From contig DASPKX010000069.1 in NCBI GenBank assembly GCA_035627835.1, positions 1 to 64,000 of the forward strand: a stretch of DNA of 64,000 bases, given 5' to 3'. The DNA is from DASPKX01 sp035627835 (GTDB lineage: Bacteria; Verrucomicrobiota; Verrucomicrobiia; Limisphaerales; SXQI01). This document shows positions 26,282 through 34,142 of this stretch, one piece after another (position 1 is the first letter of the stretch; the number at the start of each line of letters is the position of its first letter). A model generated the notes under the pieces. That model saw only the letters and a program-made list of their open reading frames with translations. It made no database searches and had not been told where the DNA came from. Made by a program: the position numbers and the translations under genes.

Positions 26282-27040
26282 ATGAACACCACCCTTGCCG
26301 CGTTCCTCGCGCTCGCCCTCACCGCCGCCTCGGCTCTAGCGGCTGATACCGCCGCTGTGAGCGGCTCTTCAACAAATGACTGGGTCCAGCTCTTCGACGG
26401 CAAGACCCTGAACGGTTGGCATGTTAGCGCCAAGACAGGCCACAGCCGCGCGAGCAAGAACACCACTGGGGGCAAGTGGGTTGTGCAGGAGGGCGCCATC
26501 ACTGGCACCCAGGACATTCCGGGCAACGGTGGGATTCTGCTCACCGACGAAAAGTATTCGGACTTCGAGCTGATCGTTGAAATGAACAATGATTACGGGC
26601 CGGACAGCGGCATCTTCCTGCGCAGCGATGAGGAAGGCACTGCTTACCAGGCCCTCGTCGATTATCATCAAGGCGGCGCGCTTATGGGCTTCTACGGCGA
26701 AGGCAAACTCGGCGCAAAACCGAGCACTCGCAGCTTCGTTTTCGGCAGCGCTCCCGAGATCATTACCCCGAACGACCGCAGCGCGGTCAAACTCCCCGTC
26801 CTGCCCGAGTCCTGGAAGTTCTTCTGGCGGCATGGTCAATGGAACGAGTTCCGTGTGCGCATCGAGAACAATCCGCCGACCATCACCACCTGGCTTAATG
26901 GCGTGAAGTGGGACGAATGGAGTGAGCCGACCAAGCGCCATCCGGACGCAGGCTCGATTGCGCTACAGGTCCATGGCGGCGGCGATTGGACCAAGAGCTT
27001 CGTGCGTTACCGCAACATCAAGATCCGCAAGCTCAAGTGA
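26282..27040 (+). CDS. secreted DUF1080 (3-keto-disaccharide hydrolase family) protein
   Basis: A 252-residue exported protein: signal peptide (NTTLAAFLALALTAASALA), then a DUF1080 concanavalin-like fold. The family signature is plain: WVQLFDGKTLNGWHV at the start, KYSDFELIVEMNNDYGPDSGIFLRS, WNEFRVRIENNPPTITTWLNG and the closing RYRNIKIRKLK. Some DUF1080 members are reported to hydrolyse 3-keto-glycosides made by oxidoreductases; others may just bind sugars. No upstream partner shares its strand; it converges on the small membrane-protein gene with an eight-base overlap. The ThuA-DUF1080 fusion at 29834-31195 is a paralogous use of the same domain. Confidence 0.9.
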   Translation: MNTTLAAFLALALTAASALAADTAAVSGSSTNDWVQLFDGKTLNGWHVSAKTGHSRASKNTTGGKWVVQEGAITGTQDIPGNGGILLTDEKYSDFELIVEMNNDYGPDSGIFLRSDEEGTAYQALVDYHQGGALMGFYGEGKLGAKPSTRSFVFGSAPEIITPNDRSAVKLPVLPESWKFFWRHGQWNEFRVRIENNPPTITTWLNGVKWDEWSEPTKRHPDAGSIALQVHGGGDWTKSFVRYRNIKIRKLK

Positions 27041-27407
27041 GGTGGCTCGCCTCACTTCGGCTCAATCGTTTCCGCCAGCGGTTGAGCCTCCAGAACGTCC
27101 AGCCGAAGAACAGCGCGCCGCAGGCGTTGACGCCGACCGTGTAGCCGAGCTTGTACGGAATGCCGTTGTTCTTTTCGGCGTAGATCGGAATGTCCCGCCC
27201 GAACATCAGGCCTGGCATCGCGCCCGGCATCAAGGCGCCGTGCAGCATTCCGGTGCCGAACCCAGCCAGCCCGCCTCGCTGCGCCAGCCAAGTGTTTGAG
27301 CGGTTCAGGATGAACGTCACCGCGATCGCAAAGATAGCCACCATGAACACACGGAAGGCGCCGCGGAGAATTTTAACAGCCCAGGTCGAGCCCGCAGGTT
27401 CGCTCAT
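27033..27407 (-). CDS. small membrane protein, function unknown
   Basis: With the start at 27407 (MSEPAGSTWAVKILRG) the protein has 124 residues. That start forms an ATGA overlap with the glycosyltransferase stop; longer in-frame versions only read antisense-quality sequence inside the glycosyltransferase gene. There is one clear transmembrane helix (VFMVAIFAIAVTFIL), a Gly-rich region with possible re-entrant segments (GGLAGFGTGMLHGALMPG), and a second hydrophobic helix (VGVNACGALFFGWTFW). No named family recognised. Coupling to a membrane-lipid-type glycosyltransferase suggests an accessory role in that step, as inference. Confidence 0.72.
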   Translation of the reverse strand: MSEPAGSTWAVKILRGAFRVFMVAIFAIAVTFILNRSNTWLAQRGGLAGFGTGMLHGALMPGAMPGLMFGRDIPIYAEKNNGIPYKLGYTVGVNACGALFFGWTFWRLNRWRKRLSRSEASHLT

Positions 27408-28126
27408 AGCCGCGCAGTGTTGGCGTAAGCTGGGGCTTTGGCTTGCTTCGCCGCCACTCCCCGGCGCGTTCCACGCCACCACGCAAACCAGCGGATAGTG
27501 TCGCGAACAGGGCTGATCTTGCTCTGCTCGTTCGAGTAGATCACTTGCACCGGAACGAAGCTCACGGGGAGCCCAGCTCGAACCCATTCCACCAGCATCT
27601 CGGATTCGTAATCGAAGCCCGTGGCGCTTAGTTCGAAGCCACTCCATGCGCCAAGGTGAACCAAACGAAAGCCGCACTGGGTGTCCGGCAGTTCAACGCC
27701 GGTGAGCGCAGAGATGCGGGCGCTCATCCACCAGTTCACGAACCGTCGCAACCAAGGCATCCCCTTCGGATTCGCCATGCGGTTGCCGATATGCAGGGCT
27801 GGCGTGGCGCGGCGCTGGGCGAGGAACTTGCTGATGTCTGCCGGGGCATGCTGGCCATCGCCATCCATGCAGAGCGCCCAGGTGCATCCGACTTCCCTGG
27901 CGTGGGTAAGCCCGGCTTTTAAGGCTGCGCCTTTGCCTTTGGACTCGGGATGCCTGAGAACGACAGCGCCGCATCTAGCAGCGCGGGCGCTGGTGTCATC
28001 ACTCGAACCGTCATCAATGACCACGACGGTTTCGACGTGCTCCATCGCCGCGCGCACCAGCTTGGTGATTGCGGCCGATTCGTTTCGGCAGGGAATCACG
28101 ATGGCGGTGCGTTCAGCGACTCGCAT
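27404..28126 (-). CDS. family 2 glycosyltransferase, dolichol-phosphate-mannose-synthase-like
   Basis: About 240 residues. GT-A fold motifs are clear: AIVIPCRNESAAI, the nucleotide-sugar Asp pair VVVIDDGSSDDT, GKGAALKAGLTHA, the metal-binding CMDGDGQHAP, and the GT2 acceptor region PDTQCGFRLVH. There are no C-terminal membrane helices, so it probably works at the inner face with the adjacent membrane protein. The start is taken at the ATG 28126; a TTG at 28132 is in frame but less likely. Enzymes of this type transfer a sugar to polyprenyl phosphate; the sugar and lipid are not readable. It is transcribed with the membrane-protein gene at 27033-27407. Confidence 0.88.
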   Translation of the reverse strand: MRVAERTAIVIPCRNESAAITKLVRAAMEHVETVVVIDDGSSDDTSARAARCGAVVLRHPESKGKGAALKAGLTHAREVGCTWALCMDGDGQHAPADISKFLAQRRATPALHIGNRMANPKGMPWLRRFVNWWMSARISALTGVELPDTQCGFRLVHLGAWSGFELSATGFDYESEMLVEWVRAGLPVSFVPVQVIYSNEQSKISPVRDTIRWFAWWRGTRRGVAAKQAKAPAYANTARL

Positions 28127-28164
28127 GCTCAAACTGTACCTTCTCGGCTCGGGCCTCCAAGGCT

Positions 28165-28207
28165 AAAAAACATTCAGCCCGACAGCTCCAGAGGAACTGC
28201 CGGGCTG
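28165..28207 (-). terminator. intrinsic terminator after a very short gene
   Basis: On the minus strand CAGCCCG pairs with CGGGCTG (28201-28207 and 28175-28181), and the stem continues inward with CAG/CTG and TCC/GGA, giving about 15 pairs with two weak positions. It is followed by AATGTTTTTT. It lies 17 bases past the stop of the candidate 58-residue gene and supports the view that a transcript from that side ends here. Confidence 0.85.
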
Positions 28208-28224
28208 ATAAGTGTTTTCCTGGG

Positions 28225-28401
28225 TTAACCCTGGCGCTCGTGGCGAGCGAGGTTTTCCCATTTTTCAAACCAGTCGGAGTTCCGCCAATCGTTTGTCTGA
28301 ATCGCGTCGTTCATGGCAATATACTGCCACTGACCTTCGCGGGGCGCGACGCGTGTTGCGGCCTGCGATTCCTTCCTGCTCGAGCCGCAGAAGAAGTCCA
28401 A
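28225..28401 (-). CDS. candidate short protein, 29 to 58 residues, function unknown
   Basis: A minus-strand frame not covered by any other gene. Its C-terminal part reads WQYIAMNDAIQTNDWRNSDW then FEKWENLARHERQG. Four tryptophans and a balanced amphipathic pattern are unusual for chance translation. The start is uncertain: a TTG at 28401 gives 58 residues (MDFFCGSSRKESQ...), while the only ATG, at 28314, gives 29. An AGGGGA lies 15 bases before the TTG. A strong terminator follows the stop by 17 bases, so something is transcribed here. It lies between the glycosyltransferase gene and the Gfo/Idh/MocA gene. It could also be a small RNA whose sequence happens to be open. Confidence 0.45.
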   Translation of the reverse strand: MDFFCGSSRKESQAATRVAPREGQWQYIAMNDAIQTNDWRNSDWFEKWENLARHERQG

Positions 28402-28454
28402 TAGGCGAATAGACCGTCCCCTAAGCGGTTCTCAGGGTTAGGGAATTCAGCGAA

Positions 28455-29765
28455 TTAAACCTGGAACCAGCTCTTATCAAATTCCAAGCGGCCGCCTTTG
28501 CGGATGGCTTCGTTGGTCTTGATTGCGATCACTGCTGAGGTGTAGCCCGCTTCCCACCCGGCGCTCGGCTGCTTCTTCTCGTTGATGTTCGCCACGAACT
28601 CTTCGAGCGCGTAGAACAAGGGAGTGTCGCTGTCAGAAGCGCCTTCAGCGGGTTTCTTGCCCTGCGCAAGGAGCTTCGTGGCGTTGGCGACCAGGGCGAT
28701 GCCCGTTTCTTTGAAGAATTCTTCTTTGCGAGCGTAGACTTCCCAGCCGAGGAGTGGAGAATCGACTTCCTTGAACATCCAGGCGCGCTGGTCGCGGAGC
28801 ATGAGGGCACTCTCGGTGCCGTAGAAGACGTCGTAGCTGCCTTCGAAGGAGTTGCCCAACGTGGCGGTGTAAACGAACCGTTGCTTGCGGGGAAACTCGA
28901 TTACGGCCTGGATCGTGTCGGGCACATCGCGGCCATCGCTCCATTCGATGATGCCGCCGAAGCCGGTGGCGGCGATGGGGAGGCTGTTGAAATACCAGGA
29001 GGCGACATCCACCTGGTGCACGCCGACTTCCCCGATGAGGCCAGTGGAAAGCTCGCTGTCCAAGCGCCAGTTGAGTTCCTTCTCGCGATCTGCGTTGGGT
29101 GAAGCGCGGCGCCAGCTTTGGCGTTTGTGATATTGGCCGCGACCGAACAGGCCTTTGCCCATAGCGCCGGAACGGACGAAGTTCAGCACGTGATGGTGCT
29201 GCGGATTGGCCCGATATTGCAGGCCGACCTGGAATATCTGGGCGCTCGCATTTTTCGCAGCCTGCGCAATCGCCTTGGCGTCTTCAACGCTGTGGGCCAT
29301 GGGAGCTTCGCAATAGACATGCTTCCCCGCCTGGAGAGCTTCGATGACGATCTGCTTGTGCTGATGCGTTGGGGTGGCAACAACGACGGCCTGCACGTTT
29401 TTGTTGTCGAGCAGCTCCTTGTAGTTCTCGTGCTTGGAGGCTTTTGCCGCTGCATCGCCAGCACGACGGAGTGAGGCGGCGTAAGTTTCGGCAACTGCAA
29501 CAACAGGAGCGTTGGGCAACCGCGCGAGGGTTGCGAGGATGTCCTTTCCCTGAGCGCCAAGCCCGATGACGCCGAAGTTCACCGGAGGGCCGGCCTGCTT
29601 CTCCTTAAAGTTAGGATCGGCCTTCGGCACCGGGAGCGTCTTCTGCTCGTCTGCAGATTGGGCGGTGATCTCCACGCCGCCCATCATCATCATCATGGAA
29701 GCGAAGGAGCTTCCCTTAATGAAGTCCCGGCGGTTGAACGAGTAGTCAGGCTTGGATTTTTTCAT
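28455..29765 (-). CDS. Tat-exported Gfo/Idh/MocA family oxidoreductase
   Basis: A 436-residue NAD(P)-dependent sugar oxidoreductase-type protein. The N-terminus is a twin-arginine signal (FNRRDFIKGSSFASMMMMMG). The Rossmann loop is VIGLGAQGKDIL (66-77). The site that is usually EKP reads YCEAPMAHSVEDAK, so the lysine at about 154 is alanine. The C-terminal half has the family HxxD-like segment GEVGVHQVDVASWYF. Members oxidise or reduce sugar hydroxyls, often at C3. The gene is 69 bases past the ThuA-DUF1080 fusion on the same strand, and the two may form one operon for a 3-keto-sugar step. Being exported with bound cofactor is typical of Tat substrates. Confidence 0.9.
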   Translation of the reverse strand: MKKSKPDYSFNRRDFIKGSSFASMMMMMGGVEITAQSADEQKTLPVPKADPNFKEKQAGPPVNFGVIGLGAQGKDILATLARLPNAPVVAVAETYAASLRRAGDAAAKASKHENYKELLDNKNVQAVVVATPTHQHKQIVIEALQAGKHVYCEAPMAHSVEDAKAIAQAAKNASAQIFQVGLQYRANPQHHHVLNFVRSGAMGKGLFGRGQYHKRQSWRRASPNADREKELNWRLDSELSTGLIGEVGVHQVDVASWYFNSLPIAATGFGGIIEWSDGRDVPDTIQAVIEFPRKQRFVYTATLGNSFEGSYDVFYGTESALMLRDQRAWMFKEVDSPLLGWEVYARKEEFFKETGIALVANATKLLAQGKKPAEGASDSDTPLFYALEEFVANINEKKQPSAGWEAGYTSAVIAIKTNEAIRKGGRLEFDKSWFQV

Positions 29766-29833
29766 GCGACAGTCAGCGATCGGGCAAAAGTTGCCTTAAT
29801 ATGTAGCGCCAGTAACGGCTCGTCACAACTCGC

Positions 29834-31195
29834 TTACTTGAGGGCCTTGACGCGGATGTTGCGGAAAGCCACGGCGCCATGGTCGCCCTGGAGGAACACT
29901 GGGCCTGGCTGGTCCAGGTTGTCGTCCAACTGGCTTCCAGTGGCTTTGGTGACTTCGACATTGTCATGAACCTTCACGCCGTTCAGATAAACGGTGATGC
30001 GGTTGCCCTGGATGGTGGCTTCGACTTCCTGCCATTCACCGGGACGGCGGGAGGCGAACATGGAAACGGGCTTGGTGTTATAGATGGCGCCGTTGCCGCC
30101 CATGCCGGGCTTGTTGCCTTCAAAGTCGTCGAGGATTTGGATCTCGTAGCGGCCACGAAGATAGAACCCGCTGTTGCTGCCCTTGGGGACTTGATACTCG
30201 TAGCGCACGGTAAAGTCGCGGAACTTTTCTTCACTAATGAGGTCTGTGCCGTGGACATCTTTGCTGGCGGTGTTCACGAGCATGCCGTTTTGCACGCTCC
30301 AGCTCTTGGCGCCGTTCGGGTTGCGGAGCTTCCAGCCTGAAAGGTCCTTCCCGTTGAACAAAGCTTTGAACCCTTGTTTGCGCTCTTCATCGCTGATCTT
30401 GTAGGAGTAATCCTGCGGCTCGGAATCGCCCTTCTCCAGGCCGAGAGCCCAGCGGATGCCGCCGAGGATGTGGTCCTGGTATTTGTCGCTGGTCCAGACA
30501 TCTTCACGATGGCCGAGCGAGGTGTAGAAGACTTTTCCTTTGCCCACAGTCTTGCACCAGGCGATCGGATAATCGCCGGGGGCCTTGGTGTTTGGATGCT
30601 TGTCCAAGTTCAACAGGCGATGCACGCCGTTGGATTGGAAGCTCTTCATCAAATAGATCTCATCGAAAACGGTGTAGCTCGTGCCGAGCGGCTTGGTGGA
30701 TGGGTGGTTCGGGGAGTGGTTGAGGCACTCGACCCCGGCTTGCTCGTGGTGGACCAGGAATTCGCCACCGAGCATGTCGATGAAGGGGCGGAAGCCATGG
30801 AAGGTGTCGCTGGCAGAGTGCATGCCAACGAAGCCTTTGCCGGACTTCACCCAATCGATGAACGCTTGCGGATCGGGCACAGCGAGGTCGCCGGTAGTGT
30901 TCGCGAAAATGATGGCGTCGTAGTTCTTGAGCGCTTCCTTGCTCATCTTTTCGCGGACGTCCGTGTCGTCTTTGCCGTCCTTGCCGCCGCGCGCGTAGTC
31001 AACAGTGAAATCACCCGTGCGCTTGGCGAGGCCATCAAGGACCGCTTCGGCAATAGGGATGGAGCTGTGGCGAAAGCCTTTGGTGGCGGTGACGACGAGC
31101 ACACGCTTGGCTTCAGCAGCGTGCAAGGCAGCCGCAAGCAGCAAGGCGCTGGCTGCCAACATTGTGCGACGGAACAGGCGAACGGTTTGGTTCAT
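29834..31195 (-). CDS. secreted ThuA-DUF1080 fusion protein
   Basis: A 453-residue exported protein: signal peptide (TMLAASALLLAAALHAAEA), a ThuA-like flavodoxin/GATase fold (RVLVVTATKGFRHSSIPIAE to LGHREDVWTSDKYQDHILGG, about 29-245), then a DUF1080 domain (GFKALFNGKDLSGWKLRNP to RNIRVKALK, about 275-453). ThuA takes part in utilisation of trehalose and related disaccharides through 3-keto forms in rhizobia, and DUF1080 proteins are linked to 3-keto-glycoside cleavage, so the fusion fits one step of such a pathway. It is followed on the same strand by the Tat-exported oxidoreductase. A GGAG lies about 13 bases before the ATG. Confidence 0.92.
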   Translation of the reverse strand: MNQTVRLFRRTMLAASALLLAAALHAAEAKRVLVVTATKGFRHSSIPIAEAVLDGLAKRTGDFTVDYARGGKDGKDDTDVREKMSKEALKNYDAIIFANTTGDLAVPDPQAFIDWVKSGKGFVGMHSASDTFHGFRPFIDMLGGEFLVHHEQAGVECLNHSPNHPSTKPLGTSYTVFDEIYLMKSFQSNGVHRLLNLDKHPNTKAPGDYPIAWCKTVGKGKVFYTSLGHREDVWTSDKYQDHILGGIRWALGLEKGDSEPQDYSYKISDEERKQGFKALFNGKDLSGWKLRNPNGAKSWSVQNGMLVNTASKDVHGTDLISEEKFRDFTVRYEYQVPKGSNSGFYLRGRYEIQILDDFEGNKPGMGGNGAIYNTKPVSMFASRRPGEWQEVEATIQGNRITVYLNGVKVHDNVEVTKATGSQLDDNLDQPGPVFLQGDHGAVAFRNIRVKALK

Positions 31196-31836
31196 AAAAA
31201 TCTACACTCCTAAACTGGTTTTCAGCGCGGTGGCGCTGCCATCTGGGACCCCGCTTGTTTACCCTGATCCAATTCAGGGTCAAGGTTGTTTGCTTGGGGC
31301 GCGGGTCGATTGGCTTCTGTCTTTGACGCCAGCAGATCCCGCATCTTCAAAATGACTTCTCTGCCCTAGAAGCGTTTTGGACTGGCGCTCACTCCCCCCC
31401 ATAAAAATGACTATGTTTTTGCCCTTTGAGTGTGTTTTGCGGGGGTTTTAGTGTGTTTTTGAGTGGGTTTTTTGTGTGTCAGGGACTGTGTTTTGGACGT
31501 TGCCGCCCTGCATGCTTCATACCCGCAGCAACGATAAACGGGTGCAGACCGAGTCTCCGACTGAGACGGAGAGTAAGTCGTCTGCCTGATCACTGCCCAC
31601 CTAGATGTTTGTGGCACCAGCCTCGGCGCGAATCAATATGGACTTGTAACGTAACTTGCCAAGCGCGTCAACCGTTTTTTACAACGGTTACAAGGGCAGC
31701 GGGTGAACAGCAGAACGCAGGGCTCTCAGAAAAGTTCGCAGAGAGGCCAAGGGGGAGCGGTGTTTCGCAGGATAGATGACGCAGACAAGAGGCTCGTGGG
31801 TTTGCGAGAGATTCTGCAGTTCTTTACCATAGCGGA
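31196..31836. other. intergenic region with a GT-rich stretch and a hairpin
   Basis: No convincing gene. Around 31410-31500 the plus strand is GT-rich with repeated GTGTGTTTT and GAGTG words. Near 31550 GTCTC and GAGAC can pair. At 31668-31690 AACCGTT and AACGGTT are separated by six bases, a small perfect inverted repeat of operator or terminator type. The ThuA-DUF1080 promoter must lie close to 31200-31300. The strong base skew makes recently acquired or decaying DNA possible. Confidence 0.5.
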
Positions 31837-32208
31837 ATGAAAACGAGCGTTTCCGTGCTGGTCATCGCGGCGCTCTTTGTCGCCCTGCTCCTTAGTTGGG
31901 AACTCTTGGATTTTTGGCGCTCGAAAACGGAAAGCTGCGACAGGATAAATACTTCCGCAGTAGAGGGGAGTCTCGTTGTTTCGCTAAGGGCTCTTGAACT
32001 CTTGCGCAGCAATGAAGTCGCTGCAGCGTATTTGCGATTGCAGAACCACGCTTACGCTTGTGGGACCATGCTTTTGCAATCCGAGGAAGCACAGGCCGAT
32101 CCGGGCATTCGCAGCTTGGCCGAGGAGCTTTATGCACTTCGGAACACCAACGGCACACACACGTCAACCATGGTTGAGAGGCGTTTTCAGGAGCTGTTAG
32201 AGAAATAG
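31837..32208 (+). CDS. small membrane-anchored protein, function unknown
   Basis: A 123-residue protein starting with ATG at 31837. Residues 5-22 are a strong hydrophobic segment (SVLVIAALFVALLLSWEL), so it is probably anchored with the rest outside or inside the membrane. The soluble part is helical (SLVVSLRALELLRSNEVAAA, then EELYALRN) with two cysteines. No family recognised. It stands alone, with no gene within 100 bases on the same strand except the Imm50-like gene 126 bases further on. Coding character is reasonable but unsupported by homology that I can name. Confidence 0.5.
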   Translation: MKTSVSVLVIAALFVALLLSWELLDFWRSKTESCDRINTSAVEGSLVVSLRALELLRSNEVAAAYLRLQNHAYACGTMLLQSEEAQADPGIRSLAEELYALRNTNGTHTSTMVERRFQELLEK

Positions 32209-32264
32209 CGCAGGATCGAGGCAGAACAGATGGCCGGGTGAACGCGGCGCGACTTACCGCAAAT

Positions 32265-32311
32265 CAAAGGCCAACCACCCAAAAGCAAAGGCCAACCACC
32301 CAAAAGCAAAG
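32265..32311. repeat. 21-bp tandem repeat upstream of the Imm50-like gene
   Basis: CAAAGGCCAACCACCCAAAAG occurs at 32265-32285 and is followed without a gap by an identical copy at 32286-32306 and by the first five bases of a third. It ends 23 bases before the start codon of the next gene. Copy number could vary by slippage and could affect expression of that gene. Confidence 0.9.
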
Positions 32312-32334
32312 TAGGCGATGAGTCACCACACATC

Positions 32335-32802
32335 ATGAATGCGCGATTGGAAGAACTTATTGAAGGCAGCGAACGTCTCACCTCGGTGTTCGGCGCTTGG
32401 CCAACATTCCACGATGCAGAAGTTGTGGAGCTGTATTTTGAGCGCGGGGAAGTCAACGAAGCGAGGAACGTCTTTGAGTTGCCGCGGCTGCTCGTCAAAG
32501 TTTTGCTGTTCGATGAGTATATGGGCCGGTTGCCGTTCGAGCATCAAAGTATCGCGACGATCCTATTCAATGAGATTGAAGGGTTCTCAATGAAGGACTT
32601 TAATTATCAAAACGCAATCTACGGCTTGGACATTGAACCTTTTGAACGGGAGCCCACGCGTTTCAAGGTCTGTTTTGATGGGGCCTTCGGAATGAGCGCA
32701 GAGTTCAGATCCTCGGGCATTAAGGTGTTGAGCGTCATCGCATCGCAGCGAGGGGTCAGACCTGAGCTGGGTTTTGCGGAAAGTGACATGAAGGCCAGGT
32801 AG
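32335..32802 (+). CDS. Imm50-like immunity protein
   Basis: A 155-residue protein resembling Imm50 immunity proteins of polymorphic toxin systems. The N-terminal FGAWPTFHDAEVVELYFERG matches the conserved W-P-(S/T)-F-H-D-A-E-V opening of that family. Further segments, FNEIEGFSMKDFN and AFGMSAEFRSSGIKVLS, follow the usual beta-rich layout. No toxin or secretion gene lies near, so it is an orphan: a housekeeping relative, a leftover after toxin loss, or protection against neighbours' toxins. It is followed by about 480 bases without clear genes, as often seen at immunity-gene hot spots. The start at 32335 has no clear Shine-Dalgarno site. Confidence 0.72.
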   Translation: MNARLEELIEGSERLTSVFGAWPTFHDAEVVELYFERGEVNEARNVFELPRLLVKVLLFDEYMGRLPFEHQSIATILFNEIEGFSMKDFNYQNAIYGLDIEPFEREPTRFKVCFDGAFGMSAEFRSSGIKVLSVIASQRGVRPELGFAESDMKAR

Positions 32803-33281
32803 GCAACGATCCAGAACAGGGATGCAAACGGTCGTGCACTGCTTAAGGTCACGTTAGTAAGGGGGATGTTGTTGAGAACTGATCCAAGATCGAGTGGCTT
32901 CACTGCGTTGTGGGTTTTGTGCGCCTCCATACGGAGGCTGGCATATGTGAGGATGTTTAACCCACGGGCTGCGCTGGCGCTTGCCCATGGGCTAGTCTGT
33001 TTGGCCACATCCGTGGCCAGCAAATATATGAGGGGATGGCGCCGTATTCAGCCTAACGGGAAGGACTCAACCTGAAGGTTGAGGCTACAAGGAGGAAGCT
33101 TGCCGTCGGGTTGAAAGATTTCTGACTTGTAGAAGCCGTCCCACTCACCTCCGCACCGAGCGTGCGGGGATGACGAATAATATAGCCCAACGGCTTGCGC
33201 TGCTCTGTGGGGGCCGCCAAGGCTCAGGAAGACGCAGCGGCCGCGAGGTCGGAACTGGCAAGTGCGCCTGAGCATTGCGAT
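32803..33281. other. gene-poor region with dispersed-repeat fragments
   Basis: No supported gene. The stretch holds a perfect small inverted repeat (33066-33083), a stem CCGCAC/GTGCGG near 33156-33172, and a lone copy (33130-33143) of the terminal sequence of the element at 34412-34577, with one change. A minus-strand frame across 32619-33023 is open but is antisense to the Imm50-like gene for much of its length. Confidence 0.5.
33066..33083. repeat. perfect 7-bp inverted repeat, probable dispersed element
   Basis: CTCAACC and GGTTGAG are separated by TGAA, followed by GCTACAAGG. Palindromic units of this wording look like the short dispersed intergenic repeats of Verrucomicrobia rather than a terminator, as no T run follows. 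Only one copy was noticed in this window. Confidence 0.6.
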
Positions 33282-34142
33282 TTACTGAGCGCCTGGCCTT
33301 TTGGCGGGCGGTTTGTATTCGGCGTGCCAGGAGAGTTGCCAAAGCTTTTCCAAGGGGACGGTCTCGCTGTGGCCGTCGTAGAAGCCGATGTTAATCCCGC
33401 CGGGCAAAGTCTCCTTGATCGCAGCCGCTGGTGGGGGCGAGGACGGAGCGCGTCCGTGCCGCGGAATGGCGAAGATTTCCATGCCGCGCGGATAGAAGTG
33501 CTCCGGTGGGCGGCCGCGATTTGCATCGTGCGGCCGCAGAAGATTGGTGGAGGGAAGATCGATCGCATGCGGCGTGGCGGCGAGGTCGGTGGCATCACCG
33601 AGCAGCGGGGTGCGGGCGGGTTCGATAACACGAGTTTCGCTTGTGAAAAGATCTTTGGCGCGCAAAGGGGTCTTGCCGAGCTTGTAGAGAGAAGCTTCCA
33701 GGAAATGGAAGTTCACCCCAAAGCTTGCGTGATTGGTGGCGCGAAACTCGTAGCGATTCTGTGGGTCGGCGCCAAGGCCTCCATACCAATTGGCTCCCCA
33801 AGCGCCCAGGGTGCTCGCATTTAGGTGATCTTCGCGGATGGGAGCCGTGGGGCAAATCCAGGCCCCGTTAGTTTTCTGCATTTCACCAAGCCACCACTCG
33901 AAGATCTCGGGCTCAGCCAGGTTAGGGGCATCCTGAGCAGCGAGAAGAAAGCTAAGGGTGATCTGGCGGGATTGTCCGAGGCAGCGGGCGGTCTGGGCTT
34001 TGCGTTTGGCACGGGAGAGGGTTGGCAGCAGGAGTGAGGCGAGTATGGCGACGATGGCAATAACGACGAGCAGCTCAATAAGGGTGAAGGCCCCGCGCCT
34101 TCGCAGCAATGCCCGCGCATGGGATTGCGCCATCAGAGACAT
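33282..34142 (-). CDS. prepilin-type N-terminal cleavage/methylation domain protein
   Basis: A 286-residue protein with a type IV prepilin signal: a short basic leader, then GAFTLIELLVVIAIVAILAS, cleaved at the Gly by a prepilin peptidase and methylated at the Phe. This is the large Verrucomicrobia/Planctomycetes group whose C-terminal half ends near a GxNxxFYDGHSE motif (here GGINIGFYDGHSETVPLEKL), related to DUF1559 and H-X9-DG proteins. These pseudopilins come in dozens per genome and may form surface filaments or belong to type II-like secretion; individual roles are unknown. The ATG at 34142 and one at 34133 are both possible starts. No pilus assembly gene lies nearby. Confidence 0.88.
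   Translation of the reverse strand: MSLMAQSHARALLRRRGAFTLIELLVVIAIVAILASLLLPTLSRAKRKAQTARCLGQSRQITLSFLLAAQDAPNLAEPEIFEWWLGEMQKTNGAWICPTAPIREDHLNASTLGAWGANWYGGLGADPQNRYEFRATNHASFGVNFHFLEASLYKLGKTPLRAKDLFTSETRVIEPARTPLLGDATDLAATPHAIDLPSTNLLRPHDANRGRPPEHFYPRGMEIFAIPRHGRAPSSPPPAAAIKETLPGGINIGFYDGHSETVPLEKLWQLSWHAEYKPPAKRPGAQ

Noticed and set aside
31426..31779. 117-residue plus-strand frame in the GT-rich gap
   Set aside because: Cys/Arg-rich with GTG start, no domain, and it runs through the low-complexity stretch.
32619..33023. 134-residue minus-strand frame with a hydrophobic stretch, overlapping the Imm50-like gene
   Set aside because: About half is antisense to the Imm50-like gene; the hydrophobic part is short and the frame lacks family support.
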